Origin: Atriophallophorus winterbourni
Taxonomy: Eukaryota; Platyhelminthes; Trematoda; Plagiorchiida; Microphallidae
Reading direction: 5' to 3'
DNA: 64,000 nt
Assembly (NCBI GenBank): GCA_013407085.1
Contig: JACCGJ010023536.1
Coordinates: forward strand, 49,044 to 113,043
Positions 32,608-41,801 of this stretch are shown in pieces. Each line of letters starts with the position of its first letter. The stretch's first letter is position 1. A program made the position numbers and the translations under genes. Below the pieces are notes generated by a model. It did not search any database. It was not told where the DNA came from and saw nothing but the letters and a program-made list of their open reading frames with translations.

Positions 32608-33110
32608 GCACGTTGTCACCTTGTGAACCATGTTAGTAGATTTTCGATGACGCCAACATTCTGCAGCTTCTGAAGCAGTAAGGAGTGATTCACTCTGTCG
32701 AATGCTTTAGATATATCTAAGTAACAGGCATGGACGGAACCCCCTCGGTCTAGTGCTTGCGTCCAGTCATTTAGAGTCGTGAGCAAGTTAGACATGCATG
32801 AATATGTTTTCCTAAATCCGTGTTGTGTGAAAGTTATTAGCTGATGGTTCTCGAGATGTTCAACAAGTCGTTCACACACCAGGCGTTCCAAAATTTTAGA
32901 AACCGCTGAAAGAAGCGTCACGGGGCGGTAATTCGCCGGATCAGAACGACTGCCCCCTTTGTAGATTGGTGTGATAACACCGGTTTTCCATTGAGTTGGT
33001 ACGGTTCCCGTATTCAATGAGTGCCTGAATAAACCACTTAGTGGGCCACAAAGCTCCAGCTCGCATGACTTCAGAACAGCGGGTGTTATTCCATCCTCTC
33101 CTGATGATTT
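32608..33110 (-). pseudogene. CR1-E RT fragment
   Basis: Reverse-strand RT middle portion: [51 protein letters not shown] and CYLDISKAFDRV (motif A), stopping at LLTWFTR. It is very similar to the CR1-E copy at 54.3-56.4 kb. There is no 3' end, so it is not a standard 5'-truncated insertion but a piece cut on both sides. Confidence 0.8.
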
Positions 33111-33289
33111 GCAAACTTTTATTTTGATAAAGCCTTTTTGTTCCAAGTATTGTGCGGAACGTCGAGCAGAAAAATTATCCTTCATGCTGTTTGATCACGA
33201 CAATTTGGTGTTGATTGACTCCCCACCCAAGCTACTTCAGCATAAATACGGTGGAGTGAATGGCTTTGTGCTCGGAACAAATACTAATT

Positions 33290-34440
33290 AAGGAGGACTT
33301 TTTCCATTTCCTTTTCGTTGACAAAAGTGACCCTAAGCAAACGTGGCTTTCTCGGCAGGGGAATTCGGGTGAAGAGCGATCCAAGTTATTGACAACGGAT
33401 GAATAACTCCCAAGTTCATTCGATTGCAAATCCGAAACAATTTTAAAAGTCATGTTCTTGCATATCTTGAGAGAGATTATCTTCTGACTCGGGAATATTG
33501 GTGCATATTACACTTAAGGTCAATCCGCAATTAATGGAATATTTTGACTACTATAGATGTGAGAGTTTTTTTGCTGTAAACGTTTTCTTTTGCATGACGT
33601 TTATGTATATTTCAGGCAAATTTAGTCGCAATTTGAGCATATGTATCCTGGTTACTACGGGCTCTTTTAGTAGTAAACTCTAAGTCTGGCATGATTGGCA
33701 TATTAATGAAGTTTTTTGTTCAGTTGATTGGTGACTCTCCGATTCTTGTCCATTTATATGCGTTTCAGTTTCATTGACAGCAGTTTTTACCTAAGAGGAT
33801 GTCACTGTCGATGTGGCCATGCAAGCCTGTCAGACAGAACAAACAACAGGACTAATCTATTCATTATTAATTGCGAACAAATACGTCGTGAGCGATTTGT
33901 CGCAATTTGCATGTACTTTTAACGAACAAGCGTAACATGTGACATTACTCGCCTTCGGGCTTACGGCCTTTTGGCAAACCACAACAGTCATCAGTCATGG
34001 GGGTTTGAAGTTTTCGGCGCAGTTCATTGATGTGCGCATACGCAGTAATTGAGTTGATCGAGTGATGTTGAATAGCGTAAGAGCGACAAAAAGCGTCGAT
34101 ACCGAATGTGAGTACTATCAGAATTGAATTCTGCAATACCCTTAAGGAATTTTTCACACGTTGATAATATCGCCATTCGATCAAGACGAGCTAGTTCATT
34201 CCGATGATGCTAATACCTTTCAGGAATATGAGACTGGTAACAGCGTTACACGTGCAGAACCGATTTGAAGATATCAAGAAAAAATCCGAAATTATCGGAT
34301 TCAGGTACGACAGATGTATATTACAAAAGCTATCTTCGAGAGGAATCCAAACTGGAATATTTTATTCAAATACGTGTAAACTAGAACTGAAAATAATAAC
34401 AACAAACCCATGGCACAGCATTAAAAGGTCGAAATAAATC
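33290..34440 (-). pseudogene. CR1 ORF1 5' half and 5' UTR (A-like)
   Basis: Reverse-strand start of a CR1. It has 5' UTR-like sequence (34440-34050, matching 32370-32540), then a PHD-like finger coded around 34010-33870 (VSPKASNVTCYACSLKVHANCDKSL). A broken linker and the TNIPESED block follow near 33510-33490, with frame 33453-33232 beyond. This is the finger that the CR1-A ORF1 at 31.4 kb has lost. Frameshifts separate the blocks. Confidence 0.65.
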
Positions 34441-34689
34441 GGTGAAGCAACAGCCCAGTCTTGCGATAAATTCTCTTTTAATTAAAAAGAAATCCTATGT
34501 AATAAACCGGGAAAATAATAGTAGAGACATCAAAGTGAGTGAAAAAACTAGGAATCAACAAATTACCCAACTACATCAAGCGTGACTAAGAGGGAACGTT
34601 GTCGAATGGCAGAGAGATGTAGCAAACGAATTTTCATTAGCTTAGAAGTCATTTGACCAGTCCATTCGAGAATGTGAGAATGTAACACC

Positions 34690-34795
34690 AAGATAATCAT
34701 TTGCATGCATTTCCATCACACACTCCACGATCGTTTTCGTGCTGTTTCCACTCTTCAGGTAGGGGCAGTAATATGCAAAAGCATGCGGATCCTGA
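34690..34795 (-). repeat. hammerhead repeat unit, reverse orientation
   Basis: Reverse-strand piece: GATCCGCATGC, CTGCCCCTAC, ribozyme core, GTGTGTGATGGAAATGCATGC, AAATGAT. It faces the plus-strand unit that begins a few bases later; the two share gcatgcatttccat / atgcatgcaaatga flanks as an inverted repeat of about 170 bp. Confidence 0.75.
34724..34764 (-). ncRNA. hammerhead ribozyme core, reverse member of inverted pair
   Basis: Reverse strand: CTGAAGA (34758-34752) and CGAAA (34739-34735), both consensus. Stem II GTG / CAC pairs. Stem I CTAC / GTGG pairs with one G-U. Predicted cut after GATC. Stem III (ACG/AT) is weaker than in the array at 15 kb. Confidence 0.65.
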
Positions 34796-34905
34796 TCTTA
34801 ATGTCCCCACGTGATGAGTGCAAACAGCTATAAACGGTGGTGGGGTGTGTGGGACGGAAATGCATGCAAATGAATATTTTGGTTCATCGTAATGGGTTTA
34901 CTTTA
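34796..34905 (+). repeat. hammerhead repeat unit, forward orientation
   Basis: Plus-strand piece from the GATCTTAATGTCCCCAC stem-I arm through the core and gggacggaaatgcatgc to ttggttcatcgtaatggg. It then meets the unclassified repeat at 34906. Confidence 0.75.
34803..34848 (+). ncRNA. hammerhead ribozyme core, cleavage base altered
   Basis: GTGATGA at 34811-34817 (C changed to G), GTGC-AAACA-GCTA, TAAA (34831-34834), CGGTG. Stem I CCCCAC (34805-34810) pairs perfectly with GTGGGG (34840-34845). The base at the cleavage site is G, which hammerheads do not cut, so this copy is probably inactive although the arms are preserved. Confidence 0.6.
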
Positions 34906-35434
34906 CTTACTTACTTTTGTGCGACTATCTCCTCCTGGAGGATGAGTCGGCTTCAATGAAGGTTCTTGTGGATTTGGGTACAAAGCGGCGTCCCCAGCAC
35001 CACTCGGCGTTTTTCGAGTCAGCTTCTCTAGCCTTTGCACAACCAAGTGCGACCTGCAATGCAGCAGGGAGTTGCCAGAAAGAGGTAGTCTACCAGACTC
35101 TGTTCCAGGTTTTTCCTCAGTGTTTTCTCCCGAAGCCTTTCCCGCGATCGGGTATTCCGCAAGGCAGCGGAGGTTTAAATCAGGGTTTTCCTTCCCCTAG
35201 ATGAAATGCCGCTCCGGGCTAACGAGCTACATCTGCCCGAAGCAAACTGGTTTTCAGGCGCCAGTCATTCGCCTTCGCCCCTTCTCCTGTTGGTAGAAGC
35301 AGTTCCGCCGGGCTCGGGGAGCCACTCGTGCAGGCCAGAAGCCGGACTTTGTTGTCAGAGGCTATTTGAGACGCGTGTCATATGAGAGCATTTTATAAAC
35401 AGTGGGAGCTTGTCCCCACTGCCACCCCCGGCTA
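34906..35434 (+). repeat. unclassified dispersed repeat R1
   Basis: GC-richer than its surroundings, starting near ttacttttgtgcgactatct. The same sequence recurs at 43775-44045 (gtgcgactatct, ccccagcaccactcggcg, cccgcgatcgggtat). It is inserted in the hammerhead array: ttggttc...gggttta lies before it and a second copy of that tract after it. No coding domain is recognised. It could be a SINE or an element UTR. Confidence 0.65.
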
Positions 35435-35718
35435 TGAAAACTTTTGGTTCCGTAATCGGTTTAACCCCATTAAACATGTGTTTGGACACATGTAATTGAA
35501 CAGGTTGTTCGTAGCAGCCTTGTCCAACAGTGCCATACAAGTACTACTTTTTTTACCATTCCTCAACGGATTCTAGCGCTTGAGTATCCTGATCGTACTG
35601 TTCCTACCGGATGAGTGCAAACAGTACGACACCGATCTTGGGGGGGGGTGATGGAAATGCATGCAACTGAATATCTTGGTTCATGGTTATGGGTGTAACC
35701 AAATTAAACATGTTTTGG
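35435..35718 (+). repeat. hammerhead repeat, full unit plus part of the next
   Basis: The landmark ttggttc occurs at 35444 and 35676, a 232-bp period equal to that of the dimer at 12.7 kb. It includes the gccatacaag tract, GTATCCTGATCGTACTG, the core, and ggaaatgcatgcaactga. CR1-C interrupts it at about 35719, and a further short piece resumes at 40370. Confidence 0.75.
35600..35645 (+). ncRNA. hammerhead ribozyme core, two core changes
   Basis: CGGATGA (35608-35614; U to G), stem II GTGC (35615-35618) with GTAC (35624-35627) around AAACA, all four pairs formed (one G-U). Then GACA (35628-35631) for GAAA and CCGATC, with cleavage expected after 35637. Probably weakened or inactive. Confidence 0.6.
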
Positions 35719-36186
35719 ACGCGAGATTTGACTTGCTGTGCGGACGCATATATTTGTGCTCTCATACTTTTGGATTTATTTCCTCAGTTTTTGTCTGAAC
35801 TGAACGGTTCATATATCATTGAACTCGTCTCAATTTGTTCTTTCGGAATATACCCATTTCAACTTCGAGCAAGGTGAATTCTTGAAAATTCGAATTTCCA
35901 AGTTTTAACCCAATTTTACCGACGCGTGCAATTTCCTTGGCGATTCATAATATTGTTCCTGTTCGAATACTGTTGAGAGGATCACATCATTTCGAATTGA
36001 CTGATAGTTTTTTCAACACTATCAGATCGAAACTCGTTCAACCGCACCACTTTTATCCAACTCGTTCGTAGTTTACCGCTTGGATCGCATCACTCCGATC
36101 CAACGCATTCACTCCACCAGTACCTACCGATCGATAAACAACTGCACCGCTAAGTGCACTGACTCATCACTCGTTGGATTGTAACA

Positions 36187-37531
36187 ATGACGCGAAGGAT
36201 GACCTCGATGACCCAGAAAAAGAAGGCAGCACGTGATGCGTGTCAAATGTGTAACAAAGGGGTAAGCGTCAAATCCAACGTTGTTAAATGTTTTGGCTGT
36301 TTGGGTAAAATACATACTAAATGTGATAAAGCATTAACGAAAGAAGTGATATCATTTATTAACAACGTTGATTTACCCGGTGTTTGCTACGTATGTTGTG
36401 CATGTCGAAGTAAACAGCCTATTGATACGACTACAAATTCTCCCCACGAGGCAAAGCTGGAATCTCGAATAGAGATTTTGGAAAATTGCTATCGAAAACT
36501 TGAGGAAACATTTAAATCGTTTTTGGTAGATATACTTGCCAACGCAATTAGACCCGAATTAAATGTTGCTCAAGACAAAAAGGAAAAGGAAATTACACCA
36601 ATAACTACTCCCTTAACTGAATGTGTTTATAGCTCATCCGAAGGTAATAAAAATGGACCTACTGAACCCTGTTTACCTAGGTCCTCATCTGGTAAAATTG
36701 TGAACACTTTGTCCAGGACTCCCCGTCGTCTATTTGCTAGATCCGAGACTCCCAAATAAAGCAATGTTACCGCTCATTCTACTTAGACAGATATCGCTCT
36801 CAGTGTAATCTGCACAAATATCCCGGAATCGACAGATTCACTTTTTCAGCAAGAGAAGCACATGAGCTCAATAAATGGACTAAGCTCTGTACACACATGG
36901 GCTTGAAAGCTTTGGTACCTACATCGATGACGCGCTTAACTCGGCATAAAGACTCCCCTCACGTAGACCGGCCGCGCCTATTAAGGGTGACATTGCGAAA
37001 TAAATCTGAAATGGAAGAAGTCATCCTCAATGCGTATCTACTCAGTGCTTGTCCCGGTTTGACCTGCCGAGTACAAGCCGACATACCTTGGTGCGAAAGG
37101 AAAGGTCAATCCACTTATCGAGATCAATCTACTTCACGTAGTTTAATATTCCTCGGTGTTCCCGAAAATGTTGATGTAGTATCAGCATCGGAATCAAAGC
37201 AACATGATCTGAAGTAATGGTTACACATTGCCGATGATATTGGATCTCGTGATTCCATTGTCGTAGATCCTCTAACTACAAAGGCAATGGGCACAGTCCT
37301 CTGAAAATCACTTTTCTAACGACTGAAATGGCTATTGCTATGGATACCGAATGGAAATCAAACCGCTCAAAACTTCCACCAGACGTGAGACGAAGCGTGC
37401 CCAAGCGTCTTTCCTCACTGAAACCCAGAGAACCATCGCAACCACAGCCTGATTGCAATCTTGTTATTGACAGTTCAAATGTTACCCCAAAAAACGAAAA
37501 GGGTCCGGCTCATCGCGAGTCGGACCAATAG
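36187..37531 (+). pseudogene. CR1-C ORF1 (PHD-like finger, coiled coil)
   Basis: Starts at an ATG (MTRRMTS). PHD-like finger in residues 18-75: CQMCNKGV, VKCFGC, HTKCDKALT, CYVCCAC. A coiled-coil-like segment follows (LESRIEILENCYRKLEETFKSFL). The first stop is after 190 codons at 36759. The rest lies in other frames: SVICTNIPES near 36800, LRVTLRNKSEMEEVILNAYLL and ADIPWCERKG (36897-37217), and the C-terminus at 37328-37531. Together these give the full domain order of the family. Confidence 0.85.
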
Positions 37532-37551
37532 CTACAGTACACGATCCGACA

Positions 37552-38401
37552 TTGTGTAAGATAAATACGATCAAGTGCATCTATACAAATGCTCAGTGTT
37601 TAACTAACAAATTAGCTGAACTATGTGAGCTTTGTGATAGACTTTCACCCGATTTGGTTGCAGTTACAGAGACTTGGTTCCAGCCCTGCATGACTGATGC
37701 TGAGCTTTTGATTCCGAAAATGTCACTACTTCGTCGCGATCGCGATCGAAGATCTGGTGGGGAAGTCTCAGTCTACTATCACGAATGTTTAGCGCAGTGT
37801 AACGTCATCGATCATCCTGACCTCAGCCTTCCCGATACGTATATCCTATGGTATTGTACAGCAATTTGCTTTTTTAACCATAAATCTTGAATCTTGAATC
37901 TTGATGTGGTGTTCAGTAAAACTAGTCAATGGAGATGAATGTACGATTGGCATCATTTCCCGCTCGCCATCATCCGAAAGCTCATTCAATGATAAGCTAA
38001 TCGAATCCTTGCAACACATCACAAGATGCCAGTCTACGCAATTGCTGATCATTGGCGATTTTAATCTCCCGCATCTGTTTTCAAGAGGTGAGCACTTTCT
38101 GCATTCGATTGAACATAAATTCAAGGAGGTTATAGAATTTGCTTCACTGCACAATCACGTTAACCAGCCAACTCGCTGGCGGGGTCTTGACCAACCTTCA
38201 ACCCTTGACCTTGTCTTAACGCCTGAGGCAACCGCGGTAGAGGATATACAATACATGGCACCACTGAGGAAGAGTGATCATGTGGTGCTTTTGTTTGATT
38301 ATGTATGTATTGCGAAACGATCGATCGAACAGTCGAAAGTCATAAGGAAAAAACAATTTGAATCCTTAAATATCAGTCTCCAGGGTGGCACACACTCATG
38401 A
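37552..38401 (+). pseudogene. CR1-C endonuclease interrupted by CR1-E
   Basis: Two frames separated by the CR1-E fragment. The first (37552-37838) has IYTNAQCLTNKLAEL (catalytic Asn) and VTETW (Glu). The second (37905-38401) has IIGDFNLPHLF (Asp/Asn), LDLVLT and KSDHVVLLFDY. All catalytic residues are visible. It was intact before the insertion, apart from the RSGGEVSVYY change from GGGVA. Confidence 0.85.
37839..37904 (+). mobile_element. 66-bp CR1-E insertion (hairpin and tail only)
   Basis: Consists solely of the CR1-E 3' hairpin, TATGGT (37847-37852) with ACCATA (37877-37882) and inner AGCAA-T-TTGCT (37860-37870), plus about three TTGAATC repeats. It matches the ends of the CR1-E copies at 27.9 and 54.3 kb. 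It interrupts the endonuclease reading frame of CR1-C. Confidence 0.85.
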
Positions 38402-38429
38402 GTTTGATTCTATGGATTCTGGCTCATAT

Positions 38430-40245
38430 TACAATTCGTTTCTAAATTATCTGAATTTGAAGATTTACGAAAACTCGATTTTTGTACCGCATAAATGCAG
38501 CTACAACAACCACTTTGTTATTCGGAGTAGAACTAAGAAATGGTTGGCTGTTAAGCGAGAGTCTTGATAAACTCATAAGAAATTTGGTACGAATGCAACT
38601 AGGAAGCGTTTCTGTAAGATACGGAATCAAGTCACGACTTTTGTAAGAGAAGATCGCATGCAATTCCATTGGAACTTGATTAAGAGAATGGAAAAGAATC
38701 CCAAGCTTCCTTACAACATAGTCAATGAACGATCAAAGATCAAACCAGGTGTTTTCTCTGTACTAACACATAATGGATTGACCCACACTGCCCGAGATAC
38801 CGCAGATGCTTTAGCAACGGTTTACTCATTTGTCTTCAATCCCATGCGTTGTATCACATATCAAGTTTCACCAATTTCTCCACATTTGGAATTACTAAGT
38901 GAAATGACTATCAACGAATACATGGTTTGGCGGGAACTTTGTCAACTAAACGAACAGAAGTCGCCAGGCGCAGACAAAATTACCTCTGCCATACTTTGCA
39001 GGTGTCGCGTTGCTTTGAATGCTCCTCACATTCGCATATTCAATCTCAACTTAAATAAAGGAAAAATACCACGGCAATGGAAAGCAGTGATGATAACTCC
39101 TATTTATAAAGGCGGTAGCCGTTCAGACACAGCAAATTATAGACTGGTAACGTTACTTCCGTTGATCTCTAAATTAATGGAACGCATTGTGACTGCGCGC
39201 ATAAGAGAACATTTTGAAAACCAAAACATTTTGACCGCAGCACAACACGGTTTTCGAAGCGATCGTTGCTGTTCATCTAACCTTCTTACAACGTTCGAGG
39301 ATTGGACCAAGGCACTAGACGAAGGTGAGGCTGTACATGCTTGCTACATCGATATTTCCGAAGCTTTCGATAGAGTTAACCATGACATCTTATTCAAAAA
39401 GCTCGAGTCTTATGGAATAACGGGAATATTGCTAAATTGGATAAGGGACTATCTTACTGATAGACACGTCCAAGTTCGCGTTGGCAGCACCTTATCTAGA
39501 AAAATAGACGTCACGAGTGGAGTTCCGCAAGGCTCGGTGCTTGGACCTCTTCTATTCTTGGTGTATATGAGCGATATAGTAGAGAATATTGGATGCAACT
39601 TGATACTATTTGCCGATGATATTAAAATTTTGGAAACGTGTCAGATCTGTTAATGACTGTATGGCATTACAACGGGATCTAAGCATCTTATTTCGTTGGT
39701 CCCAGTTAAATGCCGTATCTTGAGTCTTCTCAAAAGAATATCCCGGATTTTTACGCCCGAAAACCTTCCCCGGGTAATTAACACGTATATACGTCTGTTA
39801 TGGAATATTCCATCCAATCCCCGGCACTATGGCTGAGGAAGGATATCGAACTACTCGACAGTATTTATCATCGTGCTACAACGTTGGTCTCCCGGTACAG
39901 AAATTTCCTTTCACAGAACGAATGTTAAAACTAAAACTACATGAATTTACCCAACGGCGGATAAGTAGTGACCTTATGTTGACCCTCAAAATCCTGCATT
40001 CTGTAAACCATCCCCTTAAACACTTGCTAAAGCCCAATGACCTTACTCGAACACGAACACATTCAAAGGGTATAAGCATTCCGCATTCTCGATTGGATAT
40101 ACGTCGTAATTTTTTCTCGGTAAGAATTTGTTTCACTTGGAACTATTTGCCTAAAGAAATCACACGATCAGAATCTGTTGAGGTTTTCGCTTACAAACTC
40201 AATGAGTTTATGACGAACCATGCGGTATGCGAGTGTCCCTATTGA
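38430..40245 (+). pseudogene. CR1-C reverse transcriptase, deleted
   Basis: Frame 38658-39653 (331 codons) covers [50 protein letters not shown] (motif A; K to E next to it), TSGVPQGSVLGPLLFLVY and LFADDIKI (motif C). A frameshift follows FADDIKI. Near 39715 about 180 bp present in the copy at 60.25-60.44 kb are missing. The C-terminal frame 39829-40245 ends with FTWNYLPKEI and NHAVCECPY. Confidence 0.85.
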
Positions 40246-40305
40246 TTTTTGAAATATTTTATATTTTTTATATATTTTTTATATGTTCCATATTCCTTGT
40301 CATCC

Positions 40306-40342
40306 TATGGTTATTGTTAAGCCTAATGCTTTTTCTACCATA
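40306..40342 (+). other. CR1-C 3'-terminal hairpin
   Basis: TATGGT (40306-40311) pairs with ACCATA (40337-40342); inner AAGC (40319-40322) with GCTT (40328-40331). The TTCTGAG tail follows to 40369. Confidence 0.65.
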
Positions 40343-40369
40343 CTATTTTCTGAGTTCTGAGTTCTGAGG

Positions 40370-40415
40370 TTGGTCGTACCATCTTTATCCAACAGTAGCA
40401 TACAAGCGCTTCGTG
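40370..40415 (+). repeat. hammerhead-unit remnant right of CR1-C
   Basis: gttggtcgtacc, tatccaacagt and gcatacaagcgctt match the segment of the unit that should follow the point where CR1-C entered. There is no ribozyme core here. Confidence 0.6.
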
Positions 40416-41035
40416 TTTAACACCAAGATACTTGGAACAAATACAAATAAGGAAATATGAGACAATAAAATTATACCGAGGAATTCATTGAAGCATGGTG
40501 TTACATCGTTGACCAGGCAAGTTGCTGAAGACTAGCTCTTTACATTTTCGATGAATAAACGATAAGGCGAGTGAGAATGACCACTGGACAATGATAATGA
40601 TCGGCGCTTCTGTGGTGAACAAAAACATAAGCAAGTCGTCAGCGTATATGAGAGTAAGAAGAGAAAGAAATCACAGATGATTAGAATTATGAACATAAAA
40701 TAAAAAGGATTCGCAATTATGGCCGTCATTAATTCCGTGAATTCCTTCCTTGTGTTGTGCAGGGAGTAGTGTTCTGCATATATTCGCAATATGATGTAGG
40801 GCACTCATTAATGAGGCACTCCACACTCACCCACCATTCAAGATGAACCATCAGAGACGGCGAACCCGCAGTTCCTCACCATGCGCATATTTTTTTCTTC
40901 ACCGTAGATAAATAGGATTAGGCACGACGGTTTTTCGTTTCGTCAGGATACGTTCGATTCTTGTTAATCAAAAGAAAGTTGTTCTGCTACAGCACAAGTG
41001 TACATCTTATACAGTTACTTCACTTCAATCGCGGA
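40416..41035. other. no gene seen
   Basis: No supported coding or repeat feature between the hammerhead remnant and the CR1-G 5' UTR. Confidence 0.5.
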
Positions 41036-41372
41036 CAAATCGCCTTTTCTGTGAGGTCGCATTTTTTTGCTCCAACACTTTTGGTCATATCTTCACTCAA
41101 TCTGTTCGGATTTACCTCATTCCAAGAATTCAGAGCTACTTTCCATCATATGTATCGGAAATTATTCGTTTTGCTCTTGTCAACTTATTAACAGCAAAGT
41201 TGCCATATCGGCGTAAATATCTCAGTTTGCTCACGCGCGCAAAATTTTCGCATGGCTAACTATTCTACGGTTTGTGCTATCATTGCAATGATCACGTCGA
41301 TCTGGGCATTTTGATACTTGTTTCTGTATTCTACCTTGTGCGGTTAACGAGTTATAGTGGATTATTTCCTAA

Positions 41373-41640
41373 ATGACAAAACCACGATTGTCAAAGCAGC
41401 CACATCGACCTGTCGAACAAACGCCCACCACTCAGTCGAACAACCAACTTCTGGCTAATAACACTATTGACCGCATCACGAGATCCAAAATACGGACCAA
41501 AAAATCGATCGCTCAAGCTGTGACAGCTACATGGAACCAACTTGACCTCAGTGCGAACGCAAAAATGGTCACGGCCGGCCCAGCTGATATGACGAATCTC
41601 ACGCAGAATTGTCCCGAGTTCACGTGAAAATCATGTGAAC
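41373..41640 (+). pseudogene. CR1-G ORF1 N-terminus
   Basis: ATG-started frame (MTKPRLSKQPH) of 84 codons. RTKKSIAQAVTATWNQ parallels QTKKSIDLAVTATRDP of CR1-B. It stops just before the finger cysteines (TGA then KSCEQPV) and is cut by CR1-D at 41655. Confidence 0.7.
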
Positions 41641-41801
41641 AACCGGTGAGTCCAATTCAAGATTCGAGATTTATGGTCACAAAAAGCACATAGCTTCACA
41701 ATTACCATATCATAGTAAATAGGTATAAAATAAACATGTAATGTCAAGTATAGTCAAGTTGTGTAGTTACCATGAGTCATTACGCAGGTGTCGTCAAATC
41801 G

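Larger units (their letters stand above)
35719..40369 (+). mobile_element. CR1-C, near full length, inserted in hammerhead array
   Basis: About 4.65 kb: 5' UTR (35719-36186), ORF1 (36187-37531), ORF2 (37552-40245), 3' UTR with hairpin, and tail of TTCTGAG 7-mers. Its 5' UTR resembles that of CR1-G at 41.04-41.3 kb, so the start is likely complete. Both ends abut hammerhead-unit sequence. It is dead: ORF1 has stops, ORF2 holds frameshifts, a 66-bp CR1-E insertion and a roughly 180-bp deletion near 39715. Confidence 0.88.

Noticed and set aside
35355..35700. Penelope-like element around the hammerhead units
   Set aside because: Hammerheads occur in Penelope-like terminal repeats, but I find no Penelope RT or GIY-YIG endonuclease sequence anywhere in the window.
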